Shown: positions 31,228 to 40,608, numbered from the stretch's first letter. The stretch: 64,000 nt of DNA from Acidobacteriota bacterium (GCA_013289695.1 JABCZK010000007.1:1-64000), one strand, 5' to 3'. The notes: generated by a model from the sequence alone, not told the origin. Translations and numbers: made by a program.

Positions 31228-32295
31228 TTGGTAGATCGTGCTAAGAACGCAACACCGCTGCAAGTCGCGCTGCTTGGATATGGATTTGCGAGCAAGACTT
31301 TTCACGCTCCGTTGCTCACGCACGTGCCTGGGTTGCGCCTCACGCATATCGCTTCCAGCGATAGCGCCAAGGTCAAGAAGGATTACGACGTGACCGTGCT
31401 CGCGAAACCGGAGGACGCCTTCGCTCTTCCGGAAATTGATCTGATCGTGATCGCGACGCCGAATGTCGCGCACTTCGATCTGGCGAGCAAGGCGCTCAAC
31501 GCCGGCAAGCACGTAGTCGTGGACAAGCCGTTCACCAACACAGTCGCTGAAGGGACGGAACTGATCAAACTGGCGAAGGCCCGCGGGCGATTGCTCTCCG
31601 TGTTTCAAGATCGCCGCTGGGACTCGGATTTTCTCACTCTGCGCAAAGTACTCGCGGGTGGCGCGCTCGGCGAAGTCGCGCATTTCGAATCGCACTACGA
31701 TCGTTACCGTCCCGAACCGCGCCAGCGCTGGCGCGAACTGCCGGGGCCGGGCAGCGGCATTTGGTTCGATCTGGGCTCGCATCTTGTGGATCAGGCGCTG
31801 CAGCTATTCGGTCCCCCGGAAGCGATCTATGCGGACCTCGAGATGCAGCGCCCGCTCGGCCAAGCCGTTGATTATTTTCATGTGATACTGCGCTACGGCC
31901 GCAGCCGCGTGATTCTGCATGGCGCGTCACTGGTGGTCGCGGAAATTCCGCGGTTCATCGTTCACGGGGCGCTGGGAAGCTACACAAAATTCGGCATGGA
32001 TCCCCAGGAAGAGGCGCTGAAGCGCGGCGAGATTCCCGGCAGTCCGGGATGGGGGCAGGACCCGCAGATGGGAACGCTAATCACAAAGAAAGGCGAGGGG
32101 TTCGATAAACGGCAAGTGCCGAATGTTCCCGGGAATTACCTCGCCTACTATCAGGGGATTCATGACGCAATTGCACACGGCGCGCCCAATCCCGTGACTT
32201 CAGAAGAAGGCCTAGCCGTGATCAACGTGCTGGAAACCGGAGTCAAGAGCTCCGCCGCACACGCCGAAATTCCCTTCACCCAGATCAAATTGTGA
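31228..32295 (+). CDS. Gfo/Idh/MocA-family oxidoreductase
   Basis: This 355-aa NAD(P)-dependent dehydrogenase has an N-terminal Rossmann motif (VALLGYGFASKTFHAPLL) and the catalytic Lys in VVDKPFTNTVAEG, corresponding to the family EKP motif. The C-terminal beta-sheet domain includes FQDRRWDSDFLTL and IWFDLGSHLVDQAL with the conserved His. Substrates of the family are sugars and inositols, which fits its position after the GH3 gene. The start is TTG 31228, 8 nt behind CTGAGGAGA; the nearby ATG at 31221 is in a frame closed after seven codons. Confidence 0.9.
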   Translation: MVDRAKNATPLQVALLGYGFASKTFHAPLLTHVPGLRLTHIASSDSAKVKKDYDVTVLAKPEDAFALPEIDLIVIATPNVAHFDLASKALNAGKHVVVDKPFTNTVAEGTELIKLAKARGRLLSVFQDRRWDSDFLTLRKVLAGGALGEVAHFESHYDRYRPEPRQRWRELPGPGSGIWFDLGSHLVDQALQLFGPPEAIYADLEMQRPLGQAVDYFHVILRYGRSRVILHGASLVVAEIPRFIVHGALGSYTKFGMDPQEEALKRGEIPGSPGWGQDPQMGTLITKKGEGFDKRQVPNVPGNYLAYYQGIHDAIAHGAPNPVTSEEGLAVINVLETGVKSSAAHAEIPFTQIKL

Positions 32296-32393
32296 GGCCG
32301 GAGAATCTGCTATGATTTGTCGCGGATAATTGCTTGTGCCTGTCGTCCACGGACATAAACCGTTGGATTTCGCATTCTCCCAATGGAAATTCC

Positions 32394-32900
32394 ATGACCA
32401 TCGATCAAGATCTCGAAAAAATCGCACTGCAGGAAAAACGCCTGCAATTCAAACACTTCGATTCCGAAGTGGCTTGGGCCGTGGGAAGCGCCCTCAAAGC
32501 CGCAGCCGAAAAGCGCGGCGTCGCGGTGGCCATTGATATCCATCTCAATGGCCATCAGCTATTTTCATACGCCATGCCGGGAACCACGCCCGACAATTGG
32601 GATTGGATTCGCCGCAAACGCAATGTCGTCCAGCGCTATCACCGCAGTTCCTACGCCATCGGTTTGACGCATCAGCGCGCTCACACGACTTTGCACGAGA
32701 AGGCGGGCCTGGAAGTGAAGGATTACGCGCCGCACGGTGGGTGCTTTCCGATTCTGCTCGCCGGCACAGGGTGCGTGGGCACGGTCACCGTTTCCGGGTT
32801 GCCCCAGCGCGAAGATCACAATCTGGTCGTTGCCGTGCTTCAGGATTACCTGCATCTGGCGGCCGAAGATTTGGCGCTGGGTGCTCCCGCCGCGTCTTGA
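32394..32900 (+). CDS. UPF0303/heme-degrading (HbpS-like) domain protein
   Basis: This 168-aa protein matches the UPF0303 group: RGVAVAIDIHLNGHQLFSYA, WIRRKRNVVQRYHRSSY, YAPHGGCFPI and GCVGTVTVSGLPQREDHNL. Members have the GlcG/HbpS fold, and some bind heme or small aromatic ligands. A precise reaction cannot be given. It follows the oxidoreductase by about 100 bp and precedes the HAD gene by 13 bp, so the three small genes may be co-transcribed. ATG 32394 is the start of the conserved region; longer readings upstream are not conserved in style. Confidence 0.8.
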   Translation: MTIDQDLEKIALQEKRLQFKHFDSEVAWAVGSALKAAAEKRGVAVAIDIHLNGHQLFSYAMPGTTPDNWDWIRRKRNVVQRYHRSSYAIGLTHQRAHTTLHEKAGLEVKDYAPHGGCFPILLAGTGCVGTVTVSGLPQREDHNLVVAVLQDYLHLAAEDLALGAPAAS

Positions 32901-32913
32901 AGGGAGACGATGG

Positions 32914-33624
32914 ATGACCGCCGACACTGACAATCCCGTCGCAAAGCCGCCGGTAATCCGCGCGGTGATTTTGGATTTCGGCGAGGTCCTTTGCCACGTC
33001 CCCTCGACGGAAACGATCGAACGCCTCGCCTTCCTATTCCAGATGGATCCGCGAACTTTTCTTCCAATCTATCTGGAGACACGAGCGCCGTACGACCGCG
33101 GAGACTTGCTAGCGAGCGAGTACTGGCAGAAATTCGCGGAGCAAGCTGGGGTGAGAGTGACCGCGGATGCGATTGAACGAGCGCGCCAATTGGATCTGGA
33201 GCTGTGGAGTCACATCAACGACGCCATGATCCTGTGGGTTCAGCGACTTCATGCCGCGGGATTCAAGACGGCGATTCTATCCAACATGCCGACCGACATG
33301 GCGACGCACGTGCGAAACAATTTCGAGTGGATCAGCTATTTCGACCATCACATCTTTTCCGGCGAAGTGCGCAGCGTCAAACCCGAGCCTGCGATCTATC
33401 AGCATTGCATTGACGCACTCGGAGTCCAGCCGTCCGAAGCCCTGTTTATTGACGACCGGGATGTAAATCTGGAACAGGCGCGCGCGGCCGGAATTCGCGG
33501 AATTCGTTTTCAGTCAGTCGCGCAGCTTCGTGGGGACTTGCAGGCGCTCGGTTTCACGATTTTGCCGGAGCAATCCGCATCTCAGCATACGACAACAGAA
33601 AAAAAGGAGGAACGACATGGCTAG
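32914..33624 (+). CDS. HAD-family hydrolase
   Basis: This 236-aa protein has HAD motif I as [13 protein letters not shown]. The usual DxDGT/DxGxV pattern is therefore DFGEV, as in the DUF/epoxide-hydrolase-N-like HAD subgroup, with the nucleophile Asp but Gly-Glu in place of the second Asp. Motif II is [13 protein letters not shown], motif III is the Lys in [11 protein letters not shown] and motif IV is [19 protein letters not shown]. It probably dephosphorylates a small metabolite. The ribosome site GAAGGGAG precedes ATG 32914; its 3' end overlaps the next gene by 8 nt. Confidence 0.87.
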   Translation: MTADTDNPVAKPPVIRAVILDFGEVLCHVPSTETIERLAFLFQMDPRTFLPIYLETRAPYDRGDLLASEYWQKFAEQAGVRVTADAIERARQLDLELWSHINDAMILWVQRLHAAGFKTAILSNMPTDMATHVRNNFEWISYFDHHIFSGEVRSVKPEPAIYQHCIDALGVQPSEALFIDDRDVNLEQARAAGIRGIRFQSVAQLRGDLQALGFTILPEQSASQHTTTEKKEERHG

Positions 33625-34093
33625 CCAACCTCAAATCAGTTTAGTGCCACCCTTCACGCGCGAAACAGCCGTCCAGAAAGCACGGAAAGCTGAAGACGCC
33701 TGGAATTCGCGCGATCCGCAACGCGTCGCTCTCGGATACACCGTGGACTGCCGGTGGCGAAACCGCTCAGAATTCATCAATGGCCGCGAGGAAATCATTC
33801 AATTCCTGACGCGCAAATGGAATCGTGAGCTGGAGTATCGCCTTATAAAGGAACTGTGGGCTTTCGACGGCGCCCGGATTGCCGTGCGTTTCGCCTACGA
33901 ATCGCACGACGATTCCGGGCAATGGTATCGCTCCTACGGCAACGAGAACTGGGAGTACAACGCCGAGGGCATCATGCATCACCGCCACGCATCCATTAAC
34001 GATCTGCCCATCAAGGAGTCCGAGCGGTTGTTTCACTGGCCGCTCGGCACTCGCCCCGCGGAGCATCCGGGACTCAGCGATCTGGGTCTGTAA
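33617..34093 (+). CDS. DUF1348/NTF2-like protein
   Basis: This 158-aa protein has the DUF1348 pattern: [57 protein letters not shown] and the C-terminal [20 protein letters not shown]. This is an NTF2/SnoaL-like cone fold, and its physiological substrate is not known. It has a strong AAAGGAGG ribosome site and starts inside the HAD gene, so it is co-translated with that phosphatase. It converges with the kinase gene at 34119. Confidence 0.9.
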   Translation: MASQPQISLVPPFTRETAVQKARKAEDAWNSRDPQRVALGYTVDCRWRNRSEFINGREEIIQFLTRKWNRELEYRLIKELWAFDGARIAVRFAYESHDDSGQWYRSYGNENWEYNAEGIMHHRHASINDLPIKESERLFHWPLGTRPAEHPGLSDLGL

Positions 34094-34118
34094 ATCCAGC
34101 TCACGCCCGGCGCGAAGA

Positions 34119-36800
34119 TTATTTCTTGGCGGAAATTTCCGGAGGCTTGGCCTCGTTCGCGGCGATCTCTGCGCGGAATTTTGCGGCCTGCTCCGGTTGA
34201 TTCAGCCCTTCGTATTCCGCCGCCAGGTCTTTTCGCGCGTTCATCAGCCAGCTCACTTTTGGATCCATCTGGGTGACTAGAATGTCGTAACCGGCGTGAG
34301 ATTCAGCCTCTGCCTCCGCGTAGCGTTGCTGGCGCAAGAGAGTTCTGCCCAGCTTGATTCGCGCAATGCCGGTATTGATATGGGTGGGCGATTGCGATTC
34401 CGTGTAAATGGGAATTGCCTGGCGATAGAGTTTCTCCGCACGAGTCCATTGCTGCTGCGCCGTGTACACGCTGGCCAGATTGGAAAGCGCGGTGGCGAAT
34501 AAGTAGTGCTGTTCTCCATAGTCGGTGCGATAAATGTCCGCCATGCGCTCGAAATATTGTTCCGCCGCATCGTACTTGCCTTCCTGAAGCGCCACGGACC
34601 CTAGCTCGTTGAGCGTGGATGCGACGCTCGGATGCACCTTCCCGAACGTGCGCTCCTTAATCGCTAGCGATTGCAGCAGCAGGTCTGATGCTTCGTCAAA
34701 TCGTTTCTGGTAAACCAACGACCGGGCCAGGATCGTCAGATCGGTTGCCGTCTCGGGGTTGTCCTTGCCGTACCAGGCTTGCACGATGTCCAGCGCTTGC
34801 CGGTCAAATTGTTCCGCCTCGGGATAATGACCCAGGTCAAGCCGGATGGCCCCCAGGTTGATCAGGACATCGGCGACGCGCGGATGGCGTTCGCCGTAAA
34901 TCTGCTTGTACATTGTCAGAACGCGTTCGTTGATCTCTTCAGACCTTTGATAGTGACCCGCATAAAAATGTGCGTTGGCAAGCTCGTACAAACTATCCGC
35001 AAGATCGGCAGGCTCCGAGCCGGGGGCGGAATACAGTTGCACGGTCTGCTCGAGAATTGCAATGGATTGGTCGTAATTGCCGCGATCTTCCAGCACTCCC
35101 CCGAGCGCCAGCATGGCCTTCGCCACTGCCGGGTCGTTTGCCGGTAAGTGGCGCTGATCTCTGTCGAGCGCCTGGCGGATCAGCCGCTCAGCATCGCTAT
35201 ACCTTGCCTCCGCAGCGCGCAGCGAACCGAGCGCCAGAAGGCCCTTCGCCGTCTCGGTGCTGTCCGGACCGTAAAGCGCTTCGCGCTTCGCCAGCGCGGA
35301 TTCCATCAACGAGTCCGCTTGCTCGAGCTTCCCTAACTTTTGGTAAATGCCTCCCAACGTCTCATAGAGCTCGGCCTGCACCGCAGGCTCCGCGTCCAGA
35401 CTGCGCGCTTCCTGCACTCCGCGATCGAGCAGCGTCACTACGCGCAAATCATCGGCTGGTCCCGCGGACGGGTCCCCTCCTTGAAACAGGTTCAGCATGA
35501 AGCGTTGAATGCGCTGTGTTCGCGCGGCTTGAGTCACAGCCGCATTACGCGCCCTGGTCAATCGCACGGTATAGAAGATCACCAGGCCCACAAGCAGCAG
35601 AAACATTGCCGCAGATGCGGAAACCAGCTGCCAGTGCCGGCGCACAAACTTGCCCAACGTGTAGTGCCAGGTATCGCGCCGCGCCTCGAGCGGCTCGCCA
35701 TCCAAATAATGATCCACGTCGCGGATGAGCGCTTCGACCGACTGGTATCGGCGCTGCGGGTCTTTGTGCATCGCGGTGAGGCAAAGCACGTCGAGGTCGG
35801 CCCAAGCCGTCCTGCTCGCCATCACCGCTACGCCGTTCGCTTCAGCCGCTGACGCTTCTATCTTGGCAACAGTCGATGGCTTCTCGGCTTCTTGCTCGGT
35901 CAAAATCTTTTCGGCTTGCGCGGGCGTGCAATCGGACAATTCAAATGGGAGGCGTCCCGCAAGCAGCTCGTACAGGACCACTCCAAGTGAATACACATCG
36001 CTCTGTATCCCAATCTGTTGGCCACGAATCTGTTCGGGGGCGGCGTAGGCTGGCGTCATCATTCGCAAGCCCGTGATAGTTTGATCCACCAGCTCGCCCA
36101 GATTTTCCAGGTGTTTGGATATGCCGAAATCCAAGAGCCGAATGCTTCCATCGGCTTTCACCAGAATGTTGGAAGGTTTCAGATCGCGATGAATTACGGC
36201 GTGCTGGTGCGCATACAGCACCGCTTCGCAAACAGCGCGGAATAAACGCAAGCGTTCCGGAATCGAGCACTTTTGCGCCTTGCAAAAGTTCGTGAGTGGA
36301 ACGCCTTGCACATACTCCATGACGAAGAAGGGTGTGCCGTCTGGCGATGTATCGGCATCGTATAGACGCGCGATGGAGGGATGATTCAGCTGCGCGAGGG
36401 TGCGCTGCTCGGCATTGAATCGCTCGCGGCGCGCGGGTGAAACCCAGGCGTCGCGCAGAATCTTGATGGCGACCTCATTGCCCAGATCCTCGCGCTCCGC
36501 AAGGTAAACCACGCCCATCCCGCCTTCGCCCAGCGCCTGTTTGATCTTGTACGGGCCGAATTCCTTGAAGGGAAGCGAGCCTGGGGATGAATCGTCGAGA
36601 ATCTGGGACGCGACTTCAGCGACATCGCCGTCGAGCAGCGATCCACCGCGCGCGTCTTCTTCCAAGAGGATCAGGACCTCGCTGACCAGCCCCGCATCCT
36701 CGCCACATTGCGCTTCCAGAAAAACGCGTCGCTGCGACGCCGGCATATCGGCAGCTTCGTGAAAAAGAGATTGGACCCTCTGCCAGCGAGTGCTGTCCAT
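34119..36800 (-). CDS. Ser/Thr protein kinase with C-terminal TPR repeats
   Basis: This 893-aa protein has a Hanks-type kinase domain at residues about 85-365: glycine loop LGEGGMGVVYLAE, VAIKIL Lys, HRDLKPSNILV catalytic loop, DFGISK and APEQIRGQ. A single membrane helix (SASAAMFLLLVGLVIFYTV) lies near residue 400, followed by 9-10 TPR repeats (for example LGSLRAAEARYSDAERLIRQ). The kinase is cytoplasmic and the TPR part periplasmic. An ECF sigma factor gene lies 48 bp upstream on the same strand, a pairing repeated many times in acidobacterial genomes. The TPRs probably sense or scaffold envelope partners. Confidence 0.92.
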   Translation of the reverse strand: MDSTRWQRVQSLFHEAADMPASQRRVFLEAQCGEDAGLVSEVLILLEEDARGGSLLDGDVAEVASQILDDSSPGSLPFKEFGPYKIKQALGEGGMGVVYLAEREDLGNEVAIKILRDAWVSPARRERFNAEQRTLAQLNHPSIARLYDADTSPDGTPFFVMEYVQGVPLTNFCKAQKCSIPERLRLFRAVCEAVLYAHQHAVIHRDLKPSNILVKADGSIRLLDFGISKHLENLGELVDQTITGLRMMTPAYAAPEQIRGQQIGIQSDVYSLGVVLYELLAGRLPFELSDCTPAQAEKILTEQEAEKPSTVAKIEASAAEANGVAVMASRTAWADLDVLCLTAMHKDPQRRYQSVEALIRDVDHYLDGEPLEARRDTWHYTLGKFVRRHWQLVSASAAMFLLLVGLVIFYTVRLTRARNAAVTQAARTQRIQRFMLNLFQGGDPSAGPADDLRVVTLLDRGVQEARSLDAEPAVQAELYETLGGIYQKLGKLEQADSLMESALAKREALYGPDSTETAKGLLALGSLRAAEARYSDAERLIRQALDRDQRHLPANDPAVAKAMLALGGVLEDRGNYDQSIAILEQTVQLYSAPGSEPADLADSLYELANAHFYAGHYQRSEEINERVLTMYKQIYGERHPRVADVLINLGAIRLDLGHYPEAEQFDRQALDIVQAWYGKDNPETATDLTILARSLVYQKRFDEASDLLLQSLAIKERTFGKVHPSVASTLNELGSVALQEGKYDAAEQYFERMADIYRTDYGEQHYLFATALSNLASVYTAQQQWTRAEKLYRQAIPIYTESQSPTHINTGIARIKLGRTLLRQQRYAEAEAESHAGYDILVTQMDPKVSWLMNARKDLAAEYEGLNQPEQAAKFRAEIAANEAKPPEISAKK

Positions 36801-36848
36801 TGTGGGGCTCCGGCAGAACGAGAAAGAAAGCGGCCTTCCGATCGGCCG

Positions 36849-37454
36849 TTACGCTCGGCGAAGTTCGTGAGTCAGCCAAGCCTTCGCGGCTCGCCAATCG
36901 CGCAGAACCGTGGCTTCGGATACGTCCAGGAGCGCCGCTGTCTCCGGAACGTCCAGTCCTCCAAAGAAGCGGCTTTCCACCATTACCGCCTGCCGCGGAT
37001 TCATGCTGGCGAGCGACTCGAGTGCAGCGTTCAGCGCCAGAAGTTCATCTTCGCTGGAAGGCTTCTTCGCGAACGCGCCGTCAAAAGTCACGGTAATTTT
37101 CGCCCCCCCACCCCGCTTTCCGGAGTTCCTTCTTCGCGCAGCTTCCACTAAAAGCTGACGCATGGCGCGAGCTGCGATGCGTTTGAAATGCAACCGCGAC
37201 GTCGCGCCAACATCCGGCGATTTCGCGAGCTTGAGCCAGGCTTCGTTCACCAGGGCGGTTGGACTGAGCGTGGCGCTGGGATCGCCGCGCCGGACGCTCG
37301 AAGCCAGCCTGCGCAGCTCTTCATAGGTGGCGCTGAACAGCTGGTCCAGCGCGTGTCTGTTCGCGGCGGGCAACTTCGTTTGCTCGGTCCCCGATTCGCC
37401 GGCCGATGGAGATGCTTTCGCCGCCGTGACGGTTTTTCTTCCGCTTTCGCGCAT
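36849..37454 (-). CDS. ECF sigma factor (acidobacterial/planctomycete expansion type)
   Basis: This protein of about 201 residues has a sigma-2 region (ALDQLFSATYEELRRLASSV, then PTALVNEAWLKL) and a sigma-4 region (MNPRQAVMVESRFFGGLDVP, ETAALLDVSEATVLRDWRAAKAWL). It matches the ECF subgroup greatly expanded in Acidobacteria and Planctomycetes. No anti-sigma gene is next to it; the partner is the adjacent kinase-TPR protein, which may control it by phosphorylation. The start is uncertain between ATG 37454 and ATG 37472, as neither has a clear ribosome site. Confidence 0.88.
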   Translation of the reverse strand: MRESGRKTVTAAKASPSAGESGTEQTKLPAANRHALDQLFSATYEELRRLASSVRRGDPSATLSPTALVNEAWLKLAKSPDVGATSRLHFKRIAARAMRQLLVEAARRRNSGKRGGGAKITVTFDGAFAKKPSSEDELLALNAALESLASMNPRQAVMVESRFFGGLDVPETAALLDVSEATVLRDWRAAKAWLTHELRRA

Positions 37455-37649
37455 TGTGTAATGAAGGGCCATACTGGGGAACCCGGACCTTGCCACCCCG
37501 CAGGTTCCGTCCAGGCACGGAACTGTAACACCGTCGGCCGCCATACGGCAACGGATGGTGCGCGACCAAGCGATCTGAAAATCCAGCAGGGCCCGGCCGT
37601 GTGTTTTTTTCGAAATCCAAAGTTTGGAATGCCTGCTCAGGAGAATTTT

Positions 37650-37973
37650 ATGAATCGCACATCGGTCCGCGACGCGCTTCTTGTGCTCGTTCTGGCCGGA
37701 GCAAATCTGGCGGTGGCGTGTGGGAGTGGGGCCGAGGGTAAGTACCGCGATCCCAGCGGCACGATCAACGCCGAGTTCAAAGACGGCAAGGCGTACGTAG
37801 CACTCGGCGCGTACGCGGTTGACGGCACCTACAAGGTCGAGGGTGACAAGATCGTCGCTCACGGCGATTTCGGGCCCATGCTGCCCAGCCCGCTGATCTT
37901 CACCATGAACAAAGATGGCACGCTTGACGGGCCCCGGAACAGCATGATTCCCAGACTCGAGAGAGTGAAGTAA
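37650..37973 (+). CDS. Small exported protein, lipoprotein-like
   Basis: This 107-aa protein starts after a CAGGAG ribosome site and has a signal peptide (MNRTSVRDALLVLVLAGANL) ending at AVACGSG, a weak lipobox with Cys24. The mature part is a short beta-rich domain (KYRDPSGTINAEFKDGKAYV, then GTYKVEGDKIVAHGDFGP) like the C-terminal domains of small envelope lipoproteins. The family is not known to me by function. It is divergent from the sigma-factor gene, about 195 bp away, and could be a target of that sigma factor. Confidence 0.7.
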   Translation: MNRTSVRDALLVLVLAGANLAVACGSGAEGKYRDPSGTINAEFKDGKAYVALGAYAVDGTYKVEGDKIVAHGDFGPMLPSPLIFTMNKDGTLDGPRNSMIPRLERVK

Positions 37974-38020
37974 CGATTGCGATCCTTCGCGTGAAGTTTC
38001 GTAAGGGAAGGAATCCGACG

Positions 38021-38152
38021 ATGAAAGTCTTTCGCGTCATGGCAGTCTTCACGCCTGCGCTAGCGATCGTCCTCGAGCCAATTGGAGGCGGCCATTCGAG
38101 TTCCGATCGCGCTGGCATAGCAATTCCCGACGGACTCGCGAATTTTTGCTGA
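38021..38152 (+). CDS. Possible small peptide or truncated exported protein
   Basis: A 43-codon frame starts at ATG 38021 behind AAGGGAAGGAA. It begins with a hydrophobic signal-like segment (MKVFRVMAVFTPALAIVLEP) and ends in GIAIPDGLANFC. It stops 1 bp before the 3' end of the DUF202-DUF302 gene on the other strand. It could be a genuine short gene or the start of an exported gene cut off by rearrangement. Evidence is limited to the ribosome site and the signal-like start. Confidence 0.25.
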   Translation: MKVFRVMAVFTPALAIVLEPIGGGHSSSDRAGIAIPDGLANFC

Positions 38153-39001
38153 CTACTCCGTCGCCTTGGCCGCCAGCGCTTCGGCAACTGCGATATTTTG
38201 CAGCAACTCTTGCGGAATGCCGTGCCGCTGCTGCAAATACGACGGACTATTGTAGGAAGCCCAGACTTTTCCCTGCGCATCTTCCCAAACCAGAATCTTT
38301 AGCGGAAGATCGATCGCCGCGCTGGGCGCAGCCACCATCACCGGAGTGCCGCCCTTGGGATTTCCAAAGATCAGAAGTTTGGTGGGGCGCATTTTCAGCC
38401 CCGCCTTTTCCGCCTCACCGCTGTGGTCCACCAGAGCGAACAGCGCCACTCCTTTCGCTTGCAGAATGTCTTTGAGATTTTCCACAGTTTGATCCACCGA
38501 ATGGTTGCTAGCCTTATTGATGATCCCGTTGTCTGCAATGGGTGCGATTGATGTCATGGGTGTCTCCTCTTTGTTCCCGGAAAAGTTTCCGAGCGTTGCG
38601 TGAGCCGAACCGCGCACTGAAATCAGATAGATCGTCATCGCCAGCCCGACCAGTGCCAGGAACAATGCGATCGCGACCGCCGGCGCCGCAGGACGAGCGT
38701 GCACCACACGGCCGCGATCGAGGTCCCGGACCAATCGAGCGTGCTGCCATCCCGCAAACAGATTCACGATCACGCCCACTGCGATCAGCGCGGTGCCGAA
38801 CCACAGCGAGAGGCCGTACGATTGCTCCGATAAAGTCTTCTGAACGGCCTGGAGTTCTTGCAGGAAAAGTCCGAAGCGCGCGACCACGAAGCCAAAGCCC
38901 ATCAATGCAAGCCCCGTGCGAATCCATGCAAGGAGAGTGCGCTCGGCAGCCAGGTAATCGCTGAGAGCGGCTTTCGGTTTGCCCTCCGTCGTTCCATCCA
39001 T
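38153..39001 (-). CDS. DUF202 membrane domain fused to DUF302 domain
   Basis: The first half of this 282-aa protein is a DUF202/YidH-like membrane domain: SDYLAAERTLLAWIRTGLAL, then three hydrophobic segments to about residue 135. The second half is a DUF302 domain (residues about 160-280: VDQTVENLKDILQAKGVALF, LLIFGNPKGGTPVMVAAPSA, PLKILVWEDAQGKVWASYNS). Between them GAGGAG lies 6 nt before an in-frame ATG (MTSIAPIADNGI), so the DUF302 part could also be made alone. ATG 39001 has a GGGAGGCG ribosome site. A second DUF302 gene lies divergently beside it. Confidence 0.85.
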   Translation of the reverse strand: MDGTTEGKPKAALSDYLAAERTLLAWIRTGLALMGFGFVVARFGLFLQELQAVQKTLSEQSYGLSLWFGTALIAVGVIVNLFAGWQHARLVRDLDRGRVVHARPAAPAVAIALFLALVGLAMTIYLISVRGSAHATLGNFSGNKEETPMTSIAPIADNGIINKASNHSVDQTVENLKDILQAKGVALFALVDHSGEAEKAGLKMRPTKLLIFGNPKGGTPVMVAAPSAAIDLPLKILVWEDAQGKVWASYNSPSYLQQRHGIPQELLQNIAVAEALAAKATE

Positions 39002-39233
39002 CTCGCCGCCTCCCGTTGCCAACCTCCCGCCCAACACGCGGCTTGGAATCTTGTGCGATTGCCGCCCTCGCTGGCGGGATTATATTCTCCTGGCCACTGC
39101 GCGGGCTTCAAATTATTTCAGACAAAAGCCGTATCCGACGCGTGGCCGGATTCATCCAATCCTCGGCAACTCTGCCGGCCGTTGCGAAACTCCAGATAGC
39201 CGAAGCGCAGGCAAGCGCGACAGGAGCAGCAAG

Positions 39234-39728
39234 GTGACAACCAAGACGGTCAAGGTACAGAGGTTTAGCGTCGTTTCTTCGAAGTCGTTCAAGGACGTCC
39301 TGGGGAAGCTTGACGAGGCAGTTGGCCATCCCAATATGGCCGCGTTTCGCAACGACATCACGTCGGCCAAATCGTTCGCGGAGCTGGAGGCTGTCGTTCA
39401 GAAGGCACTGGGAAGTGCAGGCTTGATGGAGTTCACGCGCTTCGACCTGGGCGAAGTGTTGCGCAAGAAACTCGGCGAGCGCGCGCCGAAGAGCGTGCGT
39501 CTGGTGATCGGCAACCCGGTCATCATGGCGCAGATGGCAGAGCATGTACCGGATGCCGGTTCCTATGCGCCCGTGACGATCCTGGTGGACGAGCGCCCCG
39601 ACGGCGTGCACCTGTCTTACGACAGGATGGCCAGCGTCCTCTCTCCGTACGGAAATCCGGAAGCTCTCAAAGTCGCGCAAGATCTGGACATCAAGGTCGA
39701 GACGCTCTTAACGGCAGCCGCCGCCTGA
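39234..39728 (+). CDS. DUF302-domain protein
   Basis: This 164-aa protein starts at GTG 39234, 7 nt after CAGGAG. The DUF302-like core contains VKVQRFSVVSSKSFKDVLGK, FTRFDLGEVLRKKLGE, RLVIGNPVIMAQMAEHVPDA and PVTILVDERPDGVHLSYD. The fold binds small molecules; no enzyme activity is established for it. It is divergent from the DUF202-DUF302 fusion, so two versions of the same domain lie within 1.5 kb, probably from duplication. Confidence 0.8.
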   Translation: MTTKTVKVQRFSVVSSKSFKDVLGKLDEAVGHPNMAAFRNDITSAKSFAELEAVVQKALGSAGLMEFTRFDLGEVLRKKLGERAPKSVRLVIGNPVIMAQMAEHVPDAGSYAPVTILVDERPDGVHLSYDRMASVLSPYGNPEALKVAQDLDIKVETLLTAAAA

Positions 39729-39813
39729 TCGCATCCCGGAAAAAATTGCGAGCAGGAACGCAAGGTCGTTCAACGCCATAAATGAACGACCCCTCCGTGC
39801 AGTTCAGCCCTCG

Positions 39814-40608
39814 CTAGTCGTTCTCGCCGGAGCTTTTGGGCTGCGAATAAATCTGAGTTGGATCCACCAACTGGCCGTCAACGTACTTGTCGTGGTGTCG
39901 CACCCAGGCCATCGAGAACGCCAATCCATCCTCGTCGCGTCCCTTCGGCGCCATGTCCAGCCAGTTGTACGCCCCAACCAATATGTCCAGCCCGCGACCG
40001 TAGGTGGAATACGTGTGAAAGATGTTTCCAGTCTCATCCTTATAGAACGCGCTCGCGCCAGGCCCCTCTTCGCTCGGGAACTGCTGCATTTCGTAGTTGT
40101 AGTATATTTCGCCCTTGCCCGTCTCTTCCTTCGAGAAGGAAACGTTGTAATCGCGATTGAAGTCGCTCTCGAACGACGATACCCACTTGAACCGCCAGCC
40201 CATTCGCATCTTGAACGCGCCAATCTGTGCCAGCGGCGCTCGTGAAACCACTACGAGCCGCGTGTCTCGTGCCGCCAGGTGCGCCACGCTGCCGTCAAAA
40301 TGATCCGCCAGCAACGAGCAACTCGGGCAACCTTCTGACCACCCCGGACCGAACATGAAGTGATAAATCATCAACTGGCTTTTGCCGCCGAACAGATCAG
40401 CCAGCGTCTCTTTGCCGGTCGGCCCGTCGAACACGTATTCCTTCTTCACTTTTTCCCAGGGCAGTTCGCGGCGCAGCCGGCTCACTTCGTCACGCAGCCG
40501 AGTGAACTCCTTCTCTTTGTTCAACAGCTCCGTGCGCGCCGCAATCCACTCCGCATGTGACACCATTTTCGGATGCTCTATTCTCTTCTTTTCCGCTGTC
40601 GATTCCAT
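39814..40608 (-). CDS. DUF899 thioredoxin-like protein
   Basis: This 264-aa protein follows the DUF899 pattern: MVSHAEWIAARTELLNKEKE, RLRDEVSRLRRELPWEKVKK, then YHFMFGPGWSEGCPSCSLLA, whose CPSC corresponds to a thioredoxin-type CxxC in the strand-helix position. ARDTRLVVVSRAPLAQI and DGLAFSMAWVRHHDKY follow. Family members are AhpC/Tsa-like in fold and of uncertain activity. ATG 40608 has AAGGAGACGAC upstream. It is the last gene of the ArsR-headed operon. Confidence 0.9.
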   Translation of the reverse strand: MESTAEKKRIEHPKMVSHAEWIAARTELLNKEKEFTRLRDEVSRLRRELPWEKVKKEYVFDGPTGKETLADLFGGKSQLMIYHFMFGPGWSEGCPSCSLLADHFDGSVAHLAARDTRLVVVSRAPLAQIGAFKMRMGWRFKWVSSFESDFNRDYNVSFSKEETGKGEIYYNYEMQQFPSEEGPGASAFYKDETGNIFHTYSTYGRGLDILVGAYNWLDMAPKGRDEDGLAFSMAWVRHHDKYVDGQLVDPTQIYSQPKSSGEND

